A DNA stretch of 64,000 nt from assembly GCF_017815535.1 (NCBI RefSeq), contig NZ_CP072596.1:806001-870000 (forward strand), read 5' to 3'. Source of the stretch: Tessaracoccus sp. MC1865 (GTDB taxonomy: Bacteria > Actinomycetota > Actinomycetes > Propionibacteriales > Propionibacteriaceae). Below are positions 59,032 to 64,000 of this stretch, in pieces. How positions within the stretch are numbered: position 1 is the stretch's first letter; each line of letters begins with the position of its first letter. Position numbers and translations under genes: made by a program. The notes under the pieces are model-generated. The model worked only from the letters and a program-made list of their open reading frames with translations. It was not told the origin of the DNA and searched no databases.

Positions 59032-59639
59032 CGGCGGAGTTCTGGGACAACCGCTACTCGCATCCCAACTACTTCTACGGGTACCGCCCCAACGATTTCC
59101 TGAAGCAGCAGTCCTTCCTGCTCAAGCCCAACTCACGGGTGCTGTGCCTGGGCGACGGCGAGGGCCGCAACGGCGTCTACCTCGCCGGGCTGGGGCACCG
59201 CGTCGTGAGCCTCGACTTTTCCCGTGTCGCCCTCGACAAGGCGGCGGCGCTCGCTGCGGAGAAGGGCGTTGAACTCGAGACGTGGCACGTCGACCTGGCC
59301 AGCTGGGTGCACAACCCGGACCCGCTCGAGCAGTGGGATGGCGTGGTGTCGATCTTCGTGCACCTGCCGCCTGACCTGCGCCGACGCGTGGCTCAGGTGG
59401 TCACGCGCCAGTCGGCTCCGGGCGCCAAGTTGATCCTGGAGGCGTACACGCCGGCGCAGCTCTCGCTGGGCACGGGCGGGCCGAAGGACGTGGACCTGCT
59501 GCTGAAGCGCGACGACGTGGCGGCAGATTGGCAGGGCTGGCACCTCGACGTACGGTTGCTGGAGCGGCGGATCTTCGAGGGCATGGGGCACCAGGGGCTC
59601 AGCTCCGTCGTCCAGGCCCTCGGCCTTCGCGTCGGCTGA
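59028..59639 (+). CDS. SAM-dependent methyltransferase, TehB-like
   Basis: The 203 residues begin VTAEFWDNRYSHPNYFYGYR and have SAM motif I in VLCLGDGEGRNGVYLAGLGH, then VVSLDFSRVALDKAAALAAE. They resemble class I methyltransferases related to tellurite/thiopurine enzymes. The target is unknown. GTG 59028 overlaps the stress-protein stop (GTGA), so translation is coupled. A hairpin at 59644-59681 follows. Confidence 0.87.
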   Translation: MTAEFWDNRYSHPNYFYGYRPNDFLKQQSFLLKPNSRVLCLGDGEGRNGVYLAGLGHRVVSLDFSRVALDKAAALAAEKGVELETWHVDLASWVHNPDPLEQWDGVVSIFVHLPPDLRRRVAQVVTRQSAPGAKLILEAYTPAQLSLGTGGPKDVDLLLKRDDVAADWQGWHLDVRLLERRIFEGMGHQGLSSVVQALGLRVG

Positions 59640-59643
59640 GGCA

Positions 59644-59681
59644 ACCGGAGACACCCTTCGGGCCTGCGGGGGGTCTCCGGT
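59644..59681 (+). terminator. Hairpin after the methyltransferase gene
   Basis: ACCGGAGACACCC pairs with GGGGTCTCCGGT across a GC-rich loop. No U-tract follows, so termination may be partial. Confidence 0.5.
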
Positions 59682-59715
59682 AGGTTAAGGCCCACCGAGT
59701 CGTGAGGAGTGCCGC

Positions 59716-60540
59716 ATGGATCTCAACTGGAGCTACTACAACCCCAACTCGCCCGCAGAGCGGGTACTGATAGTCGGACCGAGCCTCGGCGGCAACGCCG
59801 CCCATCAGTGGACCAAGGTGGCCGCTGAACTGATCGACGACGTGCGTGTCGTGTTCGTCGACCTCCCCGGCACCGGCCTGGGTGCCGTCTGGGACGACGC
59901 GGACGAGCCGTCGCTCGACACCGTGGCCGCCGCCATCGCCGACGTGGCGGACGAGGTGCGCGCAGACCTTGGCGGGGACGTACCCGTGTACTTCGCAGGG
60001 CTCTCGATCTCCGGCGCCACCGCGCTGCACCTGGCGCGTGACTACGCGAAGAGCGTCGCCGCCGTCGCCGTCGTGGCGTCCTCGGCCAAGGTGGGGGAGA
60101 GCGAGCGCTGGCGTGAGCGGGCCGACGCCGTCGACGCCCGCGGCACGCAGCGCCTTCTGGAGGAGACCACCAAGCGGTGGTTCACCCCGGCGTTCCGGGC
60201 CGAGCAGCCCGCCGCGGTCGACGCGATCATGGAGGGTCTGGCCTCGTCGGACGACCACTCCTACGCGCAGCTGTGCCGGGCCCTGGCCGAGCACGACGTG
60301 CGCGACGATCTCGGCCTCATCCGCATCCCCGTGATGATGATCGCCGGCGAACGCGACACCTCGACGCCGCTGGCCAACGTGGAGGCTGTCGCGGAGGGTG
60401 TGCTGCGCGGTGCGCTGCACGTCGTCGACGGCGCGGCACACATGGTGCCGGTGTCGCATCCGGTGCAGGTCGCTGAGCTGCTGCGTGGGCTTCTGGAGCG
60501 CCCGCTCGCCAGCCGCGTCGTGAGCGAGTCCGAAGACTGA
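59716..60540 (+). CDS. Alpha/beta-hydrolase
   Basis: The 274 residues have the alpha/beta-hydrolase pattern: oxyanion strand VLIVGPSLGGNAAHQWTKVA, nucleophile elbow GLSISG in YFAGLSISGATALHLARDY, acid in IAGERDTSTPL and His in DGAAHMVPVSHPVQ. It resembles 3-oxoadipate enol-lactonase-type hydrolases, but no protocatechuate genes are nearby, so the substrate is open. GAGGAG precedes ATG 59716. It is separated from the convergent pepP by a strong terminator. Confidence 0.88.
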   Translation: MDLNWSYYNPNSPAERVLIVGPSLGGNAAHQWTKVAAELIDDVRVVFVDLPGTGLGAVWDDADEPSLDTVAAAIADVADEVRADLGGDVPVYFAGLSISGATALHLARDYAKSVAAVAVVASSAKVGESERWRERADAVDARGTQRLLEETTKRWFTPAFRAEQPAAVDAIMEGLASSDDHSYAQLCRALAEHDVRDDLGLIRIPVMMIAGERDTSTPLANVEAVAEGVLRGALHVVDGAAHMVPVSHPVQVAELLRGLLERPLASRVVSESED

Positions 60541-60567
60541 GGCCCGCTGGAGCCGGCCGAGCTGGGG

Positions 60568-60598
60568 CCCTGGCCGGGCGCTGGGCGCCCGGCCAGGG
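60568..60598. terminator. Bidirectional terminator between hydrolase and pepP
   Basis: CCCTGGCCGGGCGC pairs with GCGCCCGGCCAGGG with a 3-nt loop, giving a 14-bp stem between convergent genes. Confidence 0.75.
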
Positions 60599-60603
60599 GA
60601 CCG

Positions 60604-62049
60604 TCACCCGGCGTCGCGTAGGTCCCTCATCCACTTCTCGACGGCGTCGGTCTCGCGGGGCAGCGACCCGGACAGGTTGACCGGGTCGCCGTCCGTGATC
60701 AGGATGTCGTCCTCGATCCGGATGCCGATGCCGCGGTACTCCTCTGGCACCAACAGGTCGCCCTGCTTGAAGTAGACGCCGGGCTCCACGGTGATGATCA
60801 TGCCGGCCTTCAGCGTGCCCCCGCGGTACAGCTCCGCGCGGGCTGCGGCGCAGTCGTGCACGTCGAGGCCCAGGTGGTGGCTGGTGCCGTGCACCATCCA
60901 TCGGCGGTGGAAGCCGCCCTCCTCGGACAGGGATTCCGCGGCTGACACCGGGAGGATGCCCAGTTCCTCGAAGAACTCTGCCAGCACCGTAATGGCGGCC
61001 TGGTGCACGTCGGCGAACAGGTTGCCCTTGCGGCACGCCTCGATGCCCGCCGTCTGGGCGGCCAGGACGGCCTCGTAGACGCGGCGCTGCGGCTCGGTGA
61101 ACGCGCCATTGACGGGCATGGTGCGGGTCACGTCGGCGGTGTACAGCGTGTTGACCTCGACGCCCGCGTCGAGCAGGAGGAGGTCGCCGTCGACGAGGTC
61201 GCCGTCGTTGCGGATCCAGTGCAGAGTGTTGGCGTGGTCACCGCCGGCGGAGATCGTGTCATACCCGACGGCGTTGCCCAGGTGCCGGGCGTGCAGGCCG
61301 AAGATGCCCTCCACCCAGCGCTCGCCCCGGCCGTTCCTGACGGCGGCGGGCAGTTCGCGGGCCACGGCCTCGAAGCCGACGCGGGTGGCGTCGATTGCGC
61401 GCTTCATCTCGCCCACCTCGAACTCGTCCTTGACGAACCGGGCCTCGGAGACGGAACGTGCCAGGTCGGCGTCGAGCGCGGTGGCCAGGTCGCCGCGCGC
61501 CTGGTCGACCATCTCCGTGATGGCCGGGTCGGCGTCGCGGATGACGAGCGTGCGGTTCCCGGCCTCGCGCAGCACCTCAGCGAGGTCGGCGATGGCCCGG
61601 GAGTTCAGCTGCGTGGCCGCGGCCATCTCCTCGAGGGAGTCACGCTTGCCCACCCACACCTCGCCGTAGCGCGAATCCGCGTAGAACTCGCGGTCCGTGC
61701 GCGGGGCGCGGGGCTTGAAGAAGAGCGTGGCTTCGTCGTCGCGGATGACGAGGACGGCATCGGGCTCGCGGTCCTCGCCGAGACCGCTGTAGTACGTGAA
61801 CGCGGTGTGCGGGCGGAACCGGTAGTCGGTGTCGTTGGAGCGCACCTTCAGCGGGCCGGCGGGGATGACGAGCGTCTGGCCGGGGTACTCCGCCGCCAAC
61901 TTCTTGCGGCGCGCAGCCGTCCACTCACTGGCGGGCAGCTTCTCCGGCATGACGTCGGAATAGGGCTCCCAATCCTGGACGATGAACTTCTTGAACGCCT
62001 CGGAATAGGGGTCCCGGCGGTTCTCGGATGCGTCAGAGGGTGCGATCAT
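60604..62049 (-). CDS. pepP: Xaa-Pro aminopeptidase (aminopeptidase P)
   Basis: The 481 residues comprise an N-terminal creatinase-like domain with VIPAGPLKVRSNDTDYRFRP and a pita-bread catalytic domain. Metal ligands are visible in LLLDAGVEVNTLYTADVTRT (two Asp), VHGTSHHLGLDVHD (His), ITVEPGVYF (Glu) and GIGIRIEDDILIT (Glu). It removes N-terminal residues before proline. TAAAGT (62057-62062, minus) is 7 nt upstream of ATG 62049, which fixes the start. Confidence 0.93.
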   Translation of the reverse strand: MIAPSDASENRRDPYSEAFKKFIVQDWEPYSDVMPEKLPASEWTAARRKKLAAEYPGQTLVIPAGPLKVRSNDTDYRFRPHTAFTYYSGLGEDREPDAVLVIRDDEATLFFKPRAPRTDREFYADSRYGEVWVGKRDSLEEMAAATQLNSRAIADLAEVLREAGNRTLVIRDADPAITEMVDQARGDLATALDADLARSVSEARFVKDEFEVGEMKRAIDATRVGFEAVARELPAAVRNGRGERWVEGIFGLHARHLGNAVGYDTISAGGDHANTLHWIRNDGDLVDGDLLLLDAGVEVNTLYTADVTRTMPVNGAFTEPQRRVYEAVLAAQTAGIEACRKGNLFADVHQAAITVLAEFFEELGILPVSAAESLSEEGGFHRRWMVHGTSHHLGLDVHDCAAARAELYRGGTLKAGMIITVEPGVYFKQGDLLVPEEYRGIGIRIEDDILITDGDPVNLSGSLPRETDAVEKWMRDLRDAG

Positions 62050-62056
62050 GGCCGCC

Positions 62057-62062
62057 ACTTTA
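62057..62062 (-). promoter_or_regulatory. -10 element of pepP
   Basis: TAAAGT is 7 nt before ATG 62049; a leaderless transcript is predicted. Confidence 0.5.
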
Positions 62063-62104
62063 CGCTGCTGGCGCAGACCCACAGCAGGCGATCCTGGGGA
62101 ACCG

Positions 62105-63037
62105 CTAGACCTTGCGGATGCGGATGGCCTCGATCGTGTGGTCACGGTCCTTGACCAGGATGGCCGTGGCGCGCTCCCGCGTGGGCGTGATGTTCTGCCG
62201 GAGGTTCGGGCCGTTGATGGTGTCCCAGATCTGGCCGGCGAGCTCGACCGATTCGGCGTCGGACAGGTCCATGAAACGGCGGAAGAAGCTGCGCTGGTCC
62301 TGGAAGGCGGTCTCCCGGAGGGTGAGGAAGCGGTCCAGGAACCATTCCTTGATGTGCTCCTCCTTGGCGTCCACGTAGACCGTGAAGTCGAAGAAGTCGC
62401 TCACCGCCAGGCCCGGGTGGCCGTCTGCCTCGATGCGGGCGGGCTGCAGCACGTTGAGACCTTCGACGATGAGGATGTCGGGGCTCTCCACCACGATGTG
62501 CTCGCCCTCCACGATGTCGTAGACGAGGTGCGAATAGACCGGGGCGAGCACCCGGGGTTCGCCGGACTTCACGCCCATCACGAACTGCAGGAGCGCCCGG
62601 CGGTTGTAGGACTCGGGGAAGCCTTTGCGGTCCAGCAGCCCGCGACGCTGAAGCTCCGCGTTGGGATAGAGGAAGCCGTCGGTGGTGATGAGATCCACCT
62701 TGGGGGTGCCGGGGGCGCGGCGCAGGAGTTCCTGCAGCAGGCGCGCCACCGTCGATTTCCCCACAGCCACGGAGCCCGCCACGCCGATCACGAACGGCGT
62801 GCGCTGCACATCGAGGCCCAGGAAGTCGTTGGACTGGGCGTAGAGCCGCCCGGTGTTGACCATGTGGAGGTGCAGCAACTGCGTGAGCGGCCGGTAGACC
62901 TCCGCGATGTCCAGTTGGCTCGTCGGGTCGCCGAGGCCCCTCAGCCTGGTCAGTGTTTCTTCGTCGAGATTGATCTGGGTGGCGTTCGACTTCTCGGCCC
63001 ACGCGCGGCGTTGCAGCGTGACGTACGGTTCGGGCAC
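62105..63037 (-). CDS. coaA: Type I pantothenate kinase
   Basis: The 310 residues match CoaA: P-loop GVAGSVAVGKSTVARLLQEL, LITTDGFLYPNAELQRRGLL, KGFPESYNRRALLQFVMGVK, VYSHLVYDIVEGEHIVVESP and FFDFTVYVDAKEEHIKEWF. It phosphorylates pantothenate, the first step of CoA synthesis. GTG 63037 has GAGGAG five bases upstream and starts VPEPYVTLQRRAWAEK, as expected; the longer frame to 63163 lacks such support. It lies divergent from glmS. Confidence 0.95.
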   Translation of the reverse strand: MPEPYVTLQRRAWAEKSNATQINLDEETLTRLRGLGDPTSQLDIAEVYRPLTQLLHLHMVNTGRLYAQSNDFLGLDVQRTPFVIGVAGSVAVGKSTVARLLQELLRRAPGTPKVDLITTDGFLYPNAELQRRGLLDRKGFPESYNRRALLQFVMGVKSGEPRVLAPVYSHLVYDIVEGEHIVVESPDILIVEGLNVLQPARIEADGHPGLAVSDFFDFTVYVDAKEEHIKEWFLDRFLTLRETAFQDQRSFFRRFMDLSDAESVELAGQIWDTINGPNLRQNITPTRERATAILVKDRDHTIEAIRIRKV

Positions 63038-63182
63038 AGCGCTCCTCGGTTGCTGGGTGTGCAGCCAGCAAGCATACGCCCGGCGTGTCTCCGTGGCAGG
63101 CGCGCCCCGCGGAAGCGCCCACCACGGGCGGCGGTAGTCAGCACCTCGAAGTGTCAATGTCAAGAAGTGGGCAAGGGTGCTG

Positions 63183-63188
63183 TACGGT
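63183..63188 (+). promoter_or_regulatory. -10 element of glmS
   Basis: TACGGT lies 7 nt before GTG 63196, the leaderless geometry. No glmS ribozyme-like element fits in the short upstream region. Confidence 0.45.
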
Positions 63189-63195
63189 TTTCGAC

Positions 63196-64000
63196 GTGTG
63201 TGGAATCGTTGGATACCTCGGAACCCGTGACGGACTCGACGTTGTACTGAGCGGTCTGCGCCGCCTCGAGTACCGCGGCTATGACTCGGCCGGCATCGCC
63301 ATGCCGCATGACGGGCAGATCGCCTGGCGCAAGCGCGCCGGCAAGATCGCCAACCTGTCAGCGGCCATCGATGAGGACCCCCTGCCCCGCAGCGCCGTCG
63401 CGATCGGCCACACGCGGTGGGCCACCCACGGCGCGCCCAACGATGCCAACTCGCACCCCCACGTCGCCGAGCGCATCGCCATCGTGCACAACGGCATCAT
63501 CGAGAACCACGACAAGCTGCGCGCAGAACTCCACGGTGCCACGTTCACCTCGGAGACCGATTCCGAGGTCGCCGCGCATCTGCTGAACAAGGAAGTGCAC
63601 GGGGGAGCCAGCCTCGTGGAGGCCATGCGCACCGTGGCGGCCAAGCTCGAAGGGGCCTTCACCCTCGTCGCCGTCGACGCGCAGGACCCTGACCGCATCG
63701 TGGCGGCCCGTCGGAACTCTCCGCTCGTGGTGGGCAAGGGTGACGGCGAGTACTTCCTCGCCTCGGACGTCGCCGCGTTCATCGCGCACACCCGCGACGC
63801 CGTCGAGCTCGGCCAGGACCAGATCGTCGAGATCACCCCTGATGGCGTCAACGTCACCACGTTCGACGGCGGCCCCGCCGAGACGAAGGACTTCCACGTC
63901 GACTGGGACCTGGAGGCCGCGCAGAAGCAGGGCTTCGACTGGTTCATGCGCAAGGAGATCTTCGAGCAGCCCAAGGCGGTCGCCGATACGCTCCTCGGCC
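63196..64000 (+). CDS. glmS: Glutamine-fructose-6-phosphate transaminase (isomerizing), 3' end cut by window edge
   Basis: The first 268 residues are present. After GTG comes the N-terminal nucleophile Cys2 (CGIVGYLGTRDGLDVVLSGL), then LRRLEYRGYDSAGIA, HTRWATHGAPNDANSHPH and HNGIIENHDKLR, all of the glutaminase domain. The start of the linker to the sugar-isomerase domain follows (FDWFMRKEIFEQPKAVADTL). It makes glucosamine-6-phosphate for cell-wall precursors. Confidence 0.97.
   Translation, partial: MCGIVGYLGTRDGLDVVLSGLRRLEYRGYDSAGIAMPHDGQIAWRKRAGKIANLSAAIDEDPLPRSAVAIGHTRWATHGAPNDANSHPHVAERIAIVHNGIIENHDKLRAELHGATFTSETDSEVAAHLLNKEVHGGASLVEAMRTVAAKLEGAFTLVAVDAQDPDRIVAARRNSPLVVGKGDGEYFLASDVAAFIAHTRDAVELGQDQIVEITPDGVNVTTFDGGPAETKDFHVDWDLEAAQKQGFDWFMRKEIFEQPKAVADTLLG

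Noticed and set aside
63089-63195. glmS ribozyme or riboswitch upstream of glmS
   Set aside because: The -10 box lies 7 nt before the start codon, leaving no leader RNA to form one.
1-64000. rRNA, tRNA, transposase, phage or restriction-modification genes
   Set aside because: None recognised on either strand when reading gene by gene and through the intergenic gaps.

Overview
The window is a gene-dense, high-GC stretch from an actinobacterium. The evidence is a high-GC third codon position throughout, GTG starts, many start codons sitting 6-7 nt behind a TANNNT -10 box (leaderless transcripts), and a gene order that resembles the Mycobacterium tuberculosis Rv1177-Rv1234 neighbourhood as I remember it (fdxA-dapC, dapD, dapE, LOG protein, DUF3117, glgA/glgC, O-methyltransferase, sigE, anti-sigma, tatB, mrp, MgtE-like CBS protein, stress protein). 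The content would fit a Propionibacteriaceae-like lineage, but the genus cannot be fixed from the sequence alone. I see no rRNA, tRNA, CRISPR array, insertion sequence or phage gene. No stretch longer than 300 bases lacks a gene.

Left part (1-6.2 kb): a glyoxylate-bypass cluster on the minus strand. A RamB/PrpR-like regulator lies upstream of a stand-alone malate synthase, which is followed 42 bp later by one long reading frame. That frame joins a second malate synthase in frame to an isocitrate lyase and runs off the left edge. This single-polypeptide glyoxylate shunt is the most unusual item in the window. The stand-alone malate synthase has Glu in place of the catalytic-base Asp, which the fused one keeps.

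6.2-25 kb is mixed accessory and housekeeping material. It holds a cold-shock protein with long leader and terminator, an enoyl-CoA hydratase, and a peroxiredoxin/CcdA/glutaredoxin operon divergent from an OmpR-type two-component system, with phased direct repeats between them. It also holds small enzymes (CPBP protease, NAD-binding proteins, pyrimidine-dimer glycosylase, DUF2071, GNATs), NhaA, a deletion scar joining an ABC ATPase to a response regulator, a long-type serine acetyltransferase, CBS, rhodanese, nicotinamidase and mutarotase genes.

25-45 kb: transketolase (with a possible 16-residue leader ORF), SppA, a VanW protein, and fdxA-dapC. Next comes a heterodimeric ABC exporter behind a 22-codon leader ORF and two alternative hairpins, then dapD. 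An IclR-controlled catabolic cassette follows (acylating acetaldehyde dehydrogenase, 4-hydroxy-2-oxovalerate aldolase, MHS transporter), then TrhO, a four-palindrome intergenic array and dapE. With dapA at 49.5 kb, four diaminopimelate/lysine genes lie in the window.

45-64 kb: LOG protein, DivIVA-like membrane protein, DUF3117, divergent glgA/glgC, dapA divergent from an O-methyltransferase, then sigE with an ECF-type promoter and an anti-sigma factor that appears to carry an RseB-like sensor domain. After these come tatB, mrp, DUF1003, an MgtE-N/CBS protein, a CitE-like lyase, a stress protein, a methyltransferase, an alpha/beta hydrolase, aminopeptidase P, pantothenate kinase and the start of glmS. 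Positions and residue numbers were worked out by hand; family calls come from motif recognition, not from searches.
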